In this document: positions 7,211 to 17,182 of the stretch, piece by piece
Position numbering within the stretch: the stretch's first letter is position 1
Layout: each line of letters begins with the position of its first letter
Assembly (NCBI RefSeq): GCF_021596945.1
Contig: NZ_CP063779.1
Span: forward strand, 561,501 to 625,500
Direction of reading: 5' to 3'
DNA: 64,000 nt
Source: Mongoliitalea daihaiensis
GTDB lineage: Bacteria; Bacteroidota; Bacteroidia; Cytophagales; Cyclobacteriaceae
Translations under genes and position numbers: made by a program
The notes under the pieces: model-generated
Database searches by the model: none
What the model was told of the DNA's origin: nothing
The model's input: only the letters and a program-made list of their open reading frames with translations

Positions 7211-10200
7211 TACTTTTTTCCACAGAAATACCGGAAGGGCAATGAATACACCGATGATACTGAAAATCAAGCCTCCGATAGTCCCAATAGCCAGAGAAAA
7301 CCAGAATATTTCATTTTGACCTTCCATAATAAAAGGAATCAAACCGAAACAGGTAGATAGGATGGTGAGCATAATCGGAATAGCTTTTCCTGCGACAGCC
7401 TTGATCACATTCCGATTGTACAGACCCTCTCTACGATTATTCAGGTCGTTGACAATAAATATGGCAGCATTCACCGCCAGGCCTCCCAGCAACACAAATG
7501 CAGCATATCCCCCTTGATCAAAATAGAAATCAAATAATGAGAAAATCAGAAACAAGCCAATAAAAGCAATCGGAATGATCACAATAATATAAAACGGTTG
7601 TCTCAAATTTTCGAAAAGCACTGAAGTAATAAAGAAAATACCTACGATTAACACTAAAATAAGAGAATACTGACGTTTTGCTTTATCCCAAGTCCAAGAC
7701 CATGTTTGCTTGGAAGCAGTGTAACCAATCGGCATTGTAGCCTTCATTTCAGTCAATACTTCATCAAGATACTCATTCCCAAACTTGGCAGAGCCCATGT
7801 ATTCAAATGCTACCAATCGAATGTATTGCCGATCTTCTTTATGAAGAGCATTGGTTGTAAATTCTTTGTTAAGAGATCCGAAATTGCTGACTTTAAAAAT
7901 CTTATCGTTATCTTTTATCAAACTATTTTCTTGCAAATCATATCGTGAATACGTCTGCGATTCCTTTTCCTGAACAACCACTCCATAATTTTTATCATCC
8001 AGTGTGAGATAGGTCGTTGGATTAGTTGGCTTAGTCACATCCAGCAGGGCACTTACCACCTCAAATTGATTGGTTTTACCTAAAGCCATAGAATTTTGAT
8101 CCAGCCTTAAAACGTATTCTTCTGTCTTCTGCTCATCCCAACCCAATCGCTCGTTGGTGTTGACCTCCTGAATCCGTTTATGTCTCAATAATTTTTCTGC
8201 CAAAATCTCCGATTGACGTTCCAGCTCATCGTAATTATAGCCTTTCATCGTCACCCGAAAGGACGGAATTCCTTCACCTCCTGCACCTGTGTAAAAACCT
8301 TGTCCGACCCCATAAATCGACCAGCGAGCTCCAGACCAATCCGTTGACTTTACAGACAAGCGCCCTTTCAATTGATAAGGCAATGCTGACTTTTCATATT
8401 CTTCTTTGAACGTGATGATTATCCTGGCTGACTGACCTGACTGTACATAAGTTACAAATTGATCAATCCCGGCAACACCTTTCAGGAACCCCTCAAATTC
8501 TTTCATGATAAAGTCCATTTGATCTAAGGTATTTCCAAAAGGTAGTCGGGCATTGACATATAAACGGGTCTTTTCAGCTTCTCTGTAGGATGATTTTTCA
8601 AAGACTCCTCTTACAAACATCCGTAAGGATCCACCAAGCCATTTATCCACGTGTGGCCGAATATCTTCTTGATATACAGTACTACCAATCGTCTTATTGT
8701 ACCATTCCTGTCCCTCCCATTTGTTTGGTAGAAAAAAAATAGGGAAGCCAAAAAGCAATAAAAGTAAGAAGACAAATGTCTTACGATAATTGGCCACAAA
8801 ACCGAGACTTCTATTATAAATCCTAAAAGAACGAGCTCTCTTCCTTAACTGTGCTATACTCAATTTACGACCCTCCTTTGCTTTAGACCCAAATAAGAGT
8901 TCGTACATCGCAGGAGTAAATAATAACGCTACTAACAATGATACTGCCAACATCACCGCTACCACCACTGAGAATTCGGTCAGATTCTTTCGGTCTTCCT
9001 CCGGTAGAAAAAACACAATCATCAATGCTGCTATAGTCGTCAAAGAGGCTGCCAATAAAGCCAAAAACACCTTTCGGTTTCTATGCTTGTGCAAATGGTC
9101 TATCATAATGATCGCATTATCCACGATTAGACCGAAAGAAATGGTAAGTCCAGCAATGGTATAGAGGTGTATATCAATGCCCATCATATACAGTACCAAG
9201 GCTGTAAGACTCAAATTAACTACAATTCCCAAGAATAAGGTAGTCAGGTATTTCAGGTTTCGATTGATCAAAAAGATAAAGACAATCAATATCAAAATCG
9301 ACAATCCAGATCGCTTGTAAATCTTATTGAGCTCTTTTTCCAAAAACTCCGTATCATCGCTCTCTAGACGCACCTCAAAACCTGCTGGCAGCAAACTTTT
9401 TGCATCCTCCACAGCTGCTTTGATTGATTGGGCTAAGAGTACCTTATTAACTCCATCTCTATTAAAAACAGACAGTGTAACAGAGTTATTTCCATTGATT
9501 CGGTAATAAGATGTGGGTTCAGCCTCTTCGAGGGTCAACTGGGCGAGATCACGTAGATAAACTTCTTTCCCTTCCCGTAAAGTGATGAGAAGCTGCTCCA
9601 ACTGCTCCAAGGAGGTCAGAGATCGGTCAAATTGGATGAAAAGTGTTTCGTTGCGAGTATTCAGTACAGCCCCGGGGTAATTAACACCAAAGGAGCCACG
9701 AATAACCGCCTCTAAATCAGATTTACTTAACTGATAGCGCTGTAGACGCTTGATATCGTAGGTGATAAATAATTGCAAATCATTGGCGCCTCTGACAGTG
9801 ACTTCTTCAATTTCTTCAAATTTGTTGAGTGATGTTTTTAAAACATCCTCAGCTATTTTTTTGATTTCAAAAGAAGCAAATGGTCCATTGACCGAATATG
9901 TCAAAATAGGGTTTTTCGCAGTCGATTTACGCTCTTCAGATTGCCTGACAATTGGATAAGACACTTTGGGGTCCAAATTCGGATAAACTTGCCGAATGAT
10001 GGACGCCACCTCAAATTTCTTAAACTCCATATCTGTCTGTTTGTCAAAACGCAGCGTGATTGAGCCCATGTCATAATTGGATACCGAATTGACTTTTTTC
10101 AAATCAGCCAACTGCGAAAGTGCTCCTTCCAAAGGTGAAGTAGCTAGCTTTTCTACCAAATCAGGTGAAGATCGAGGCACACTGTAGGTAACAGAAAGCA

Positions 10201-10306
10201 CAGGCTCTCTTTCCCGAGGATTCAAATCCACAGAAAGTCTTGGCACCAAGGCAAACCCTATGATACTGATTACTACAAACGATATGATAATCCTGAATGA
10301 AGACAT
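7187..10306 (-). CDS. RND-family efflux transporter (second pump subunit)
   Basis: This 1039-aa protein has the AcrB-type plan: TM1 at the N-terminus, a large periplasmic domain, a TM2-6 block around residues 330-470, a second periplasmic domain and TM8-12 at the C-terminus. The proton-relay region of TM4 reads FGLIVDNAIIMIDH, retaining one aspartate. The TM10 position corresponding to the AcrB lysine region reads LAVNAAIFIVND. It is 188 bp downstream of the other RND gene and in the same direction, so the pair may form a two-RND pump like MdtBC that shares the adaptor at 13.6 kb. Substrate is unknown. No outer-membrane factor gene is present in the cluster. Confidence 0.9.
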   Translation of the reverse strand: MSSFRIIISFVVISIIGFALVPRLSVDLNPREREPVLSVTYSVPRSSPDLVEKLATSPLEGALSQLADLKKVNSVSNYDMGSITLRFDKQTDMEFKKFEVASIIRQVYPNLDPKVSYPIVRQSEERKSTAKNPILTYSVNGPFASFEIKKIAEDVLKTSLNKFEEIEEVTVRGANDLQLFITYDIKRLQRYQLSKSDLEAVIRGSFGVNYPGAVLNTRNETLFIQFDRSLTSLEQLEQLLITLREGKEVYLRDLAQLTLEEAEPTSYYRINGNNSVTLSVFNRDGVNKVLLAQSIKAAVEDAKSLLPAGFEVRLESDDTEFLEKELNKIYKRSGLSILILIVFIFLINRNLKYLTTLFLGIVVNLSLTALVLYMMGIDIHLYTIAGLTISFGLIVDNAIIMIDHLHKHRNRKVFLALLAASLTTIAALMIVFFLPEEDRKNLTEFSVVVAVMLAVSLLVALLFTPAMYELLFGSKAKEGRKLSIAQLRKRARSFRIYNRSLGFVANYRKTFVFLLLLLFGFPIFFLPNKWEGQEWYNKTIGSTVYQEDIRPHVDKWLGGSLRMFVRGVFEKSSYREAEKTRLYVNARLPFGNTLDQMDFIMKEFEGFLKGVAGIDQFVTYVQSGQSARIIITFKEEYEKSALPYQLKGRLSVKSTDWSGARWSIYGVGQGFYTGAGGEGIPSFRVTMKGYNYDELERQSEILAEKLLRHKRIQEVNTNERLGWDEQKTEEYVLRLDQNSMALGKTNQFEVVSALLDVTKPTNPTTYLTLDDKNYGVVVQEKESQTYSRYDLQENSLIKDNDKIFKVSNFGSLNKEFTTNALHKEDRQYIRLVAFEYMGSAKFGNEYLDEVLTEMKATMPIGYTASKQTWSWTWDKAKRQYSLILVLIVGIFFITSVLFENLRQPFYIIVIIPIAFIGLFLIFSLFDFYFDQGGYAAFVLLGGLAVNAAIFIVNDLNNRREGLYNRNVIKAVAGKAIPIMLTILSTCFGLIPFIMEGQNEIFWFSLAIGTIGGLIFSIIGVFIALPVFLWKKVKPSQKTA

Positions 10307-10494
10307 ATTTTTTAAATGCGAGATACTCGACGCAAGAGTTTAGACTTATCAGCTTCAAGCAGCAATTAATACTTGCGAACTACACAGCTATTCGTACTTA
10401 ACTTTTCTGGCATCGAAAATTGGTTTTCGCTTTTTACTTAATTATTGGATTTACATGGTTTTTACTCCAATGAAATATTCGATGTGTTTTGATT

Positions 10495-13400
10495 TTAAAC
10501 GTTCGCTTCTACTGTATCGGCTCTGATTTTCTCTTTTTTCGTAAGTATCCAATACGCTAGAGGCACGAAATATAGCGCTGTAAATGTACCGATTGTCAAA
10601 CCACCAATAACTGAAAATACAAGTGGTCGCTGAAGATCTGCACCAAGCCCTGCACTGAAAACTACTGGCAACAAAGCCAAGATGGTAGTTACTGAAGTCA
10701 TCAAGATTGGTTTCAGTCGAATTTCACCAGCTTCATACAAGGCCATTTCCAGCGCTTCTTGCATTGAAAACTTATCTTGATACGTCACCCGAAGACGATT
10801 GATAGTATCAATTTTCAAAATAGCGTCATTTACCATGATCCCCAACATTACAACAAGTCCAATCGCTGACATCACATTCAAACTTGTTCCAGTAATCAGC
10901 AATACCATAAACGCTCCTGCAACTCCTAGAGGTAAGGTAAAGATGACAATCAATGGCTGAAGAAAATTTTCGAATTGTGCCGCAAGAATAAAATAGAGAA
11001 GTAGAACCGATACCAATAAAATCCCAACCAATTCTTGAATAGTCTCTCGATCTTTGAAATACTGCCCAAAGAAACTAACCCCTAAATTATTTTCATTTGC
11101 CCATTGAGAAATCGCAGTAGTGTGAACTTCGGGCTTGGAATCCTCTAACAAGACAGATTGATAAATCCCACCCTTATCGGAGGTTACAAACTTGTAGTGA
11201 TTTTCATAATCAAAGCTGATAAAATTGATTAAAGCATACTCTGTCCCATCCTTCCCAATCAATGCATTGGTTCGTAACAATCGCTCAAAATCAGCATACT
11301 CAGTTCTCAACTTGATAGGAGTGATTTCACCAAAACGCTTGATATCGGTGATAGTGAAGGAACCGAATAATTGTTTTACCTTTTCCTGTAGGTCATTTGG
11401 ACTTATTCCATATAAGGCTAGCTTCCCCGCATCCAATCGAAACACTACGGAGGCTTCTTTTTGCAGGCCAGGCCCCCTAGTAAATTCAGGAACAGGAAAT
11501 TGCTCTAGAAATCCATCCATCTTTTCTTCTGGAACTGGTTTTTTAGAAACCATGTCTTTCCAACGGACTTCGTAATAAGGGATATTGGTATTGAATAGCT
11601 GATCAAATGCATTAGGAGCATCCGTAATATCGAAGAACGAATTGGGATACTGTGTACTCAAATAGTTTTCCAAAACCTTCATCTTCTCAGCTTTAAGCTC
11701 TTGTGTTTCAAACAAAAAATATACACTTGCTTCCTGCAAAGAACTTTCTCCATCAAATAAGAGGAATTGACGCACGCCTACATCCGCTTCTGATTTTTCA
11801 TAATTCCCTTCCAACAAACCTAACAAGCGAAGCACACGCTCTTTGTTTTCATCGACACCAATCGGTTCATTCCAATTAATTTGAACCACAGCATCAAATT
11901 TTTCAATAGGAGGTAATCCACGCACGTCCAAAAGTTGGGATAAAGCAAGTCCTAATGGGATCAGAATCAAAAAGAAGAAAAAACTGACTTTACGATACGC
12001 AAAAATATGCTTGTAAAGCTTTTTATACCCTTTCAATACCCATAAAAAAAGTTTACTATCCTCTCCTTGAACACCTTTACTTTCAGTGCTTTTAAAGAAT
12101 AAATGATACAACATGGGAAGGAAAATAAAGGCAACCATCAAGGAAACCCCCAAAATAGCAGCCACAGAAATCGCTTGATCCTTGAACAAGGCTCCCGAAA
12201 TCCCACTCAAAAACACCAATGGTACAAATACCGCCAAGGTAGTCAATACAGAGCTGATCAAAGCTGACATTACCTCATTGACTCCTGCAACGCAAGCCTC
12301 AAACAAAGCTAATCCTTGCTTCCGCTTACGGGTGATATTATCCAAAACAATGATGGAATTATCAATCAACATCCCAAGACCCAAGGCTAAACCTGATAAG
12401 GAAATGACATTGATAGAAACCTCAAAGAAATAAAATACCAAGAAACTAATCAGTAATGAAACAGGTAGGGAGACCCCTATGATGATGGGCATACGGTAAT
12501 TTCCCATAAAAATGAACAACACCCCGAATGCAAACATCCCTCCAAAAAGGAGAGAGGTCTGCAGATTGCTGATTCCCGCATTGAGTAATACTGATTGATC
12601 TTGTGTCAATGCAAATTCAACCTGTGGGTAATCTACTTTAAAAAGCTCGACTGCTTCATAAATTTTTGGAACCAGCTCATTCATTTTGGCTGCAGCTTGC
12701 TTGTGAACGGTAATTACCAAGCCCTCTTCCTGCCCAAACAAATGATGTCCCAAGACATCTCCTATTTCATACCGGACATCAGCTACTCTACTCAAAGGTA
12801 CTGTAATGCCTTCGCGTGAGGTTACTGGTAATTGACTAATGTCATCGGGATTATTGACTCGGGTAGCTAAGCGCAAATAATAGCGAAACTGCCCATCTTC
12901 TACGGATATCCCAGGAAGCTCTTCGTTCCCAAATCGAATAGCACTGATTACCTCCTGAGCAGTCATACCCAATGCACGTAAAGCAGGAATGTTTGGAGTA
13001 ACAGCAATGACCCGCTCTTTTCTTCCGTTGATATCGACAAGAGATACACCCTCCAATTGCTCCAATCGCTTTTTCAAAACATTTTCTGTCAGTAAGCTGA
13101 CTTCTGAATAATCAAAGCCTGTTTTGGGAACCACTTGGACGCGGATGATAGGAATATCATTGGTATTGATCCGGATCACTTGCGGTCTGGGAAGATCATT
13201 GGGTAGACTGTTGGTCAATCGGTCGATTTTTTCATTCACTTCGATGTAGGCCAACTCCATTTTGGTCCCGTAATCAAAGGTCAAGCGTACATTCCCTACT
13301 TCTGAGCCCGCCTTACTTTCCATATCTTCCAACCCACCCAAAGTCATGAGTGACTCACGGATAGGATAGAGTACGTTTTGTTCAATAGCTTCAGGAGAAG

Positions 13401-13554
13401 CATTGGGGTAGTTGACTTTGATGACTATTTGAGGCACATCGATAGGCGGCAGCAAACTAATAGGCAACGCACGAAATACGATGACTGCAAAAACCATCAA
13501 GGCAATAAAAATCATGCTGACCGCAATTGGCCTTTGGAGTAAGAAACGTACCAT
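10495..13554 (-). CDS. RND-family efflux transporter (first pump subunit)
   Basis: A 1019-aa inner-membrane pump with the opening MVRFLLQRPIAVSMIFIALMV typical of HAE-type RND proteins, followed by LPPIDVPQIVIKVNYPNASPE. The TM4 motif is GLGMLIDNSIIVLDN and the TM10 motif is GIMVNDAILKID. Length and two-fold repeat of periplasmic and membrane halves are normal for the family. Its start lies 2 bp after the stop of the adaptor gene, so adaptor and pump are cotranscribed. Such pumps use the proton gradient to expel small molecules or lipid-like compounds; the substrate here is not known. Confidence 0.92.
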   Translation of the reverse strand: MVRFLLQRPIAVSMIFIALMVFAVIVFRALPISLLPPIDVPQIVIKVNYPNASPEAIEQNVLYPIRESLMTLGGLEDMESKAGSEVGNVRLTFDYGTKMELAYIEVNEKIDRLTNSLPNDLPRPQVIRINTNDIPIIRVQVVPKTGFDYSEVSLLTENVLKKRLEQLEGVSLVDINGRKERVIAVTPNIPALRALGMTAQEVISAIRFGNEELPGISVEDGQFRYYLRLATRVNNPDDISQLPVTSREGITVPLSRVADVRYEIGDVLGHHLFGQEEGLVITVHKQAAAKMNELVPKIYEAVELFKVDYPQVEFALTQDQSVLLNAGISNLQTSLLFGGMFAFGVLFIFMGNYRMPIIIGVSLPVSLLISFLVFYFFEVSINVISLSGLALGLGMLIDNSIIVLDNITRKRKQGLALFEACVAGVNEVMSALISSVLTTLAVFVPLVFLSGISGALFKDQAISVAAILGVSLMVAFIFLPMLYHLFFKSTESKGVQGEDSKLFLWVLKGYKKLYKHIFAYRKVSFFFFLILIPLGLALSQLLDVRGLPPIEKFDAVVQINWNEPIGVDENKERVLRLLGLLEGNYEKSEADVGVRQFLLFDGESSLQEASVYFLFETQELKAEKMKVLENYLSTQYPNSFFDITDAPNAFDQLFNTNIPYYEVRWKDMVSKKPVPEEKMDGFLEQFPVPEFTRGPGLQKEASVVFRLDAGKLALYGISPNDLQEKVKQLFGSFTITDIKRFGEITPIKLRTEYADFERLLRTNALIGKDGTEYALINFISFDYENHYKFVTSDKGGIYQSVLLEDSKPEVHTTAISQWANENNLGVSFFGQYFKDRETIQELVGILLVSVLLLYFILAAQFENFLQPLIVIFTLPLGVAGAFMVLLITGTSLNVMSAIGLVVMLGIMVNDAILKIDTINRLRVTYQDKFSMQEALEMALYEAGEIRLKPILMTSVTTILALLPVVFSAGLGADLQRPLVFSVIGGLTIGTFTALYFVPLAYWILTKKEKIRADTVEANV

Positions 13555-13556
13555 GC

Positions 13557-14624
13557 TTAATCCTTTACAATTTGTACAGGGGCTTGGTGAGCCAACTGAA
13601 GATTATTGGTGGTAATGACTGTAGCTCCATCATCAATTCCTGAAAGAATCTCTACTTCCTGCCCATTGTCTTTACCAACTTCTACATAATTCCATTTGGA
13701 CTCATTTTTGTCTATTGTAAAAACGACAGCCCGCTGGGAGCGGTACACCAAAGCTTGCTTAGGAACAACAAGTGAATTATTCTGTGGTGCGCGAATAATT
13801 GCGCGCGCATTCATCCCTGGAAGCATTTTACTAGCTGAGGTCAAGAGAATCCCAACTTGGACTAGTCCATTTTCGTCTACTTTTGGATTGATGCTTTGTA
13901 CAGCGCCAGTCAGTTGATCTCCACTACCTACCGGGTAAATTTCTGCTTTCTGACCTATACTGATCAATGCGATATCAGATTCCAAAACCTTGACTTTTAA
14001 TTCCAATCGGCTAGGACTGATGATTTCCAAAAGTTCATCACCTGCCTTTACCAAACTACCCCTTTTGATTTTCAGATCTGCAACTTTTCCTGTGATAGGT
14101 GCCTTGATGATTGTTTTTTCTAAGTCCAATTCAGCTTCTTTCAGGTCAATCTCAGCAGTAAACAACCCACTTTTAGCCTTTAACTGTTCTTCGATTTGGG
14201 TAATGCGTTGGGCATCTCCTGAGTTGAGTATGGTTTCAAAACTCAATAAATCAGACTGATAGACAGATTGTGCATTTTTTAAAGCGATTTTAGCTTTTTC
14301 TAGCTTAAACTTTGCTTCTGTATCATCCAGTTTGGCTAAGATTTTTCCTTTTTCTACAAGTTCACCTTCTCTAGCATTCAATTCTAACAAATAGCCTGCT
14401 CGCTCGATGACTACCATGATTTGCTCCGGAGCTTCAATTTTACCGGATGCATTGATTAAGTAATCAAATGATTTACGCTCTGCAGTAGCTACTCTTACGG
14501 GAGTGGCCGCCACTTCCCCTCTAAAAGATTCTAATGGGATTTCCTCCCCTTTTTGTTTTTCTTCTGTACAAGCAAAGGCAACTAAAAATGCAATCCAAAG
14601 AATATGCGGAAACTTGACTTTCAT
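13557..14624 (-). CDS. RND efflux periplasmic adaptor (membrane fusion protein), lipoprotein
   Basis: The 355-aa product has a lipoprotein signal (FLVAFACTE, cysteine near residue 19). It then shows the adaptor order: a beta-barrel/lipoyl first half (GYLLELNAREGELVEKGKILAKLDD), a helical hairpin with coiled-coil character (about residues 115-170), the lipoyl second half (IIKAPITGKVADLKIKRGSLVKAGDELLEI), a beta-barrel domain and a membrane-proximal end (NNSLVVPKQALVYR). It links the inner-membrane pump to an outer-membrane channel. It is the first gene of the pump cluster; 125 bp separates it from the rlpA-like gene. Confidence 0.9.
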   Translation of the reverse strand: MKVKFPHILWIAFLVAFACTEEKQKGEEIPLESFRGEVAATPVRVATAERKSFDYLINASGKIEAPEQIMVVIERAGYLLELNAREGELVEKGKILAKLDDTEAKFKLEKAKIALKNAQSVYQSDLLSFETILNSGDAQRITQIEEQLKAKSGLFTAEIDLKEAELDLEKTIIKAPITGKVADLKIKRGSLVKAGDELLEIISPSRLELKVKVLESDIALISIGQKAEIYPVGSGDQLTGAVQSINPKVDENGLVQVGILLTSASKMLPGMNARAIIRAPQNNSLVVPKQALVYRSQRAVVFTIDKNESKWNYVEVGKDNGQEVEILSGIDDGATVITTNNLQLAHQAPVQIVKD

Positions 14625-14749
14625 AAGATAGAATTAAATTGAGTGGTTTAAATAACTAAGTTTTTAACCAAAAAACAAAATAGAAATGTTAAAAATTATT
14701 TTACACACAAAAAATTAGCTCATTTTTTGCAAAAATGAGCTTCTTTCAA

Positions 14750-15334
14750 TTAGGAAGCAATGGTGTTGGCTACCCTTGTACCTATTATTTTATCGAATGA
14801 AGCTATTGTTGAGAAGGTATCCACTTGAAGTGGAAACGTAAAAATTTCAGGTTTGTCAAATTCTAACTCTATGGGGTTTTCATAAAGCCTCAATCGCAAA
14901 TCTTCTGGCTTATCATCCTGAAAATGTTCCATCAACTTTAGGACTACTTCTTCATCTGCTACCTCCACTCGAACATGAACTATACCATCGCGCACCATAT
15001 CCAACTGCTCAGCAGCTCCTCTAGACAAATCAATAATTCGTTTGGAAGATTGTGGCAATCGATCGTTGATTCGTACCCACACCTCATTTCCATTTTTCAA
15101 ATTGGTCACTTTCAACATAGTTCCAAAAGGGAGATATTTATGCGCAGCTGTCAGCGCTTTCATATCATAAATCTCTCCATTAGCAGTTTTTCTCATATGG
15201 AATTTCTTTCCATAGAAACTGGCAACTCCCTCTTGGATTTTTAAACGTTCCTCCAAGGTAGGCAGCGTGTCACTAGCCCAACCCACCACTGGAATTGCAA
15301 GCAAAATCACCACTATGAGGAAAATATTTTTCAT
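14750..15334 (-). CDS. RlpA-like double-psi beta-barrel protein
   Basis: The 194-aa product has a signal peptide ([18 protein letters not shown]). Residues about 35-125 form the RlpA double-psi beta-barrel domain: [37 protein letters not shown] and [25 protein letters not shown]. RlpA proteins act on or bind peptidoglycan; some are lytic transglycosylases. No SPOR domain follows the barrel, and the C-terminal 65 residues are of unknown type. The catalytic Asp region (VRINDR, IDLS) is intact. Confidence 0.85.
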   Translation of the reverse strand: MKNIFLIVVILLAIPVVGWASDTLPTLEERLKIQEGVASFYGKKFHMRKTANGEIYDMKALTAAHKYLPFGTMLKVTNLKNGNEVWVRINDRLPQSSKRIIDLSRGAAEQLDMVRDGIVHVRVEVADEEVVLKLMEHFQDDKPEDLRLRLYENPIELEFDKPEIFTFPLQVDTFSTIASFDKIIGTRVANTIAS

Positions 15335-15478
15335 TGCGAACCAATAAGCAATTCATGTACCAAAAAACATTTATAGCAAGCGTACAATCTGTTTTTTATA
15401 CCAATTCTACATGCAAAATATATACAAACAGCTGAAAATAAAACTTTTAAAATATCTAAATCAAAAATAGCTCTGAAA

Positions 15479-15967
15479 TCACCCTAGATGTCCTGCTTTG
15501 TTTCGTTTACAATGATCCAACAAAAACTCTAAAGCATCTAGCTGCTCCTCCCATATTTGGGCACTTGAACGATAAGCAGAACCAGCCTCACGAACTCTCT
15601 GTATAGCTTCTGCGGGTTCTACAGTTAAGAAAATCACCTGAGTTTCTATCCCCAAATCTTTCGCTTGATAAATCAAATCCATAAATGGACTAGTCCCTTC
15701 GGATACTACAGGACACTCCACAACAACGGTTTTGTCATCTTCGAAAGCCATAAAAGCCTCCCATGGGATTTCATTGTAAAGCTCAATAAAAGCATCATTA
15801 TCCTCTACCCTAAAGCCATCCAACACTGGTTGAAGTGTTCCGAAGCGGGCCATACTTTCCTGAAACAAATCCATTACATGAAACTTTTTATGGTCCGCAT
15901 AATTTTTCTCAATAAATGTGCTTTTGCCGGATCCCTGAATCCCTATTACAAAAATCATTTTTCTCAT
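15479..15967 (-). CDS. P-loop ATPase / kinase-like protein (zeta-toxin-like fold)
   Basis: A 162-aa protein opening MRKMIFVIGIQGSGKSTFIE, a clear Walker A motif (GIQGSGKST, residues 9-17). Later parts resemble small nucleoside or zeta-type kinases: VVVECPVVSEGTSPFMDLIYQAKDLG followed by VIFLTVEPAEAIQRVREAGSAYR, where arginines could act as lid residues. It starts 3 bp after the stop of the small gene at 15971, so the two are cotranscribed. Substrate is not apparent. It may be a nucleotide, a small-molecule or a UDP-sugar kinase; the pair could also be a toxin-antitoxin unit, but nothing proves this. Confidence 0.65.
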   Translation of the reverse strand: MRKMIFVIGIQGSGKSTFIEKNYADHKKFHVMDLFQESMARFGTLQPVLDGFRVEDNDAFIELYNEIPWEAFMAFEDDKTVVVECPVVSEGTSPFMDLIYQAKDLGIETQVIFLTVEPAEAIQRVREAGSAYRSSAQIWEEQLDALEFLLDHCKRNKAGHLG

Positions 15968-15970
15968 TCT

Positions 15971-16300
15971 TCACTTGTTTAATTGTTTACCATAACTCCA
16001 CATCACTCCCCATATTTCATGATAAGCCGCCAGTTTATCCTTCTGGGATGGTACTCTAGCCACTTTACTTTTGAAATTTGGGTAATCCAAGTCAAGGATT
16101 TTTTGAGCAACAATCGCCGCCATTTCCTTTTTTGGTACCAAGACTCTGAAGCGGTAATCCGCATCTAGAATTTCCACAATTTGCTCAGACGAAAAAAGAC
16201 TGAGTAAATCCTTTTGAACTCGCGCACGGACCATTAACATATCCGGGAGTTCACGGTGTTGTACGATGGAAATAAATCCATCTGTTGACGCTATCCACAT
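15971..16300 (-). CDS. Conserved hypothetical protein, cotranscribed with P-loop kinase
   Basis: The 109-aa product begins MWIASTDGFISIVQHRELPD and continues with LMVRARVQKDLLSLF. Small proteins with this opening (MWI..T.GF.SIVQHR) are, from memory, widespread in bacteria and phages but uncharacterised. The C-terminal half has YRFRVLVPKKEMAAIV and a conserved-looking HEIWGVMWSYGK. No signal peptide or membrane segment. It lies 3 bp upstream of the P-loop kinase gene. Confidence 0.6.
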   Translation of the reverse strand: MWIASTDGFISIVQHRELPDMLMVRARVQKDLLSLFSSEQIVEILDADYRFRVLVPKKEMAAIVAQKILDLDYPNFKSKVARVPSQKDKLAAYHEIWGVMWSYGKQLNK

Positions 16301-16465
16301 ATCAATAAGAATTTGTTTTTACGCAGGTATGGAGCTTAATTTTTTCGGAGCTTGACTTTAAAAAATCAAATAAATACAGAGCTCTAGCTCAACTACATTA
16401 CGAATGTACTTCTCAATTTTTCAATAAAAAAATTAATGACACTAACTGTCGAAAAAAGAATGCAA

Positions 16466-17041
16466 TTAAGGAACTATCCAAGAACCTTCCCAGGAGTCAT
16501 TTTTAAGAAAAAATTGGGCTCTTTGGTGTTCTAAACCATTCAATTGTAATACCTCAAACATGATTGGTTTCAATTCTATCACAGCAAAGTAACGGGGATC
16601 ATCCAATTGGTCTTCCCAGACAAATGCCGCGCTAGGCTCCACAATGGGAGTACCTGGTGCGAGTTTGGAGTTATATGCCTTTTGTGCTTCTCCCTGTACG
16701 CGAGACCAGTGCGCATGAGCCATGTCATCCCCTTGGTGAATCAGGGCATCCGCTTGGATTCGGACCTGTGCGCGCTTTTGTGGATGATAACATGTAAGCG
16801 ATACCTTTGGGTTTTGTAGTATGCTTTTCACTTTTTCTGTGCGACTATCGGAATAAAAAACCAGGTTCAATGATGCATCTATCATTCGCATAACCACATA
16901 TCGAGCATCTGCTGCTTGGTTACACACAGTTGACAATACTACAAATCGAAAAGGATGCTTTTTATCTAGCGTGCCTCTCCTTAACTCATGCTTGAGATCT
17001 TGGAATACAGTATCAAGTGTGGCATCTATTGAAATAAGCAT
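16466..17041 (-). CDS. Pyridoxamine 5'-phosphate oxidase-like flavin-binding protein
   Basis: The likely product is 191 aa starting MLISIDATLDTVF; the open frame extends 21 codons further upstream to 17104 but those residues look non-homologous. The split-barrel flavin fold is seen in PFRFVVLSTVCNQAADARYVVMRMIDASLNLVFYSDSRTEKVKSILQNPKVSLTCYHP and the later QIDALIH-like strand. The C-terminus ends FFLKNDSWEGSWIVP, similar to the W-x-x-x-x-L/I-x-P ending of PNPOx-like proteins. Reaction and substrate are not known; it is not a standard PdxH because it lacks the typical PdxH C-terminal RLSPR-type sequence. Confidence 0.75.
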   Translation of the reverse strand: MLISIDATLDTVFQDLKHELRRGTLDKKHPFRFVVLSTVCNQAADARYVVMRMIDASLNLVFYSDSRTEKVKSILQNPKVSLTCYHPQKRAQVRIQADALIHQGDDMAHAHWSRVQGEAQKAYNSKLAPGTPIVEPSAAFVWEDQLDDPRYFAVIELKPIMFEVLQLNGLEHQRAQFFLKNDSWEGSWIVP

Positions 17042-17114
17042 CGGAAAGGAGTTAATGTATCTACTCTTGGAACCGATCGAAGTTAAAAAAGTTTGATTAA
17101 ACACTCGGTAATAA

Positions 17115-17149
17115 AAAAAGGCCAGTTGAAAAAATCAACTGGCCTTTTT
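17115..17149. terminator. Bidirectional rho-independent terminator
   Basis: GGCCAGTTGA (17120-17129) pairs with TCAACTGGCC (17135-17144), with A runs on the left and T runs on the right, so it works on both strands. It lies downstream of clpB on the minus strand. Confidence 0.85.
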
Positions 17150-17182
17150 GGTATTCATAAATCACCAAGATGTCAACATCTC

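Noticed and set aside
7133-7360. A 75-codon + strand frame after repeat copy 2
   Set aside because: Most of it overlaps the 3' end of the RND gene in the other direction and contains no protein-like pattern.
11225-11575. A 116-codon + strand frame inside the first RND gene
   Set aside because: Antisense to a well-conserved RND coding sequence; no recognised motif.
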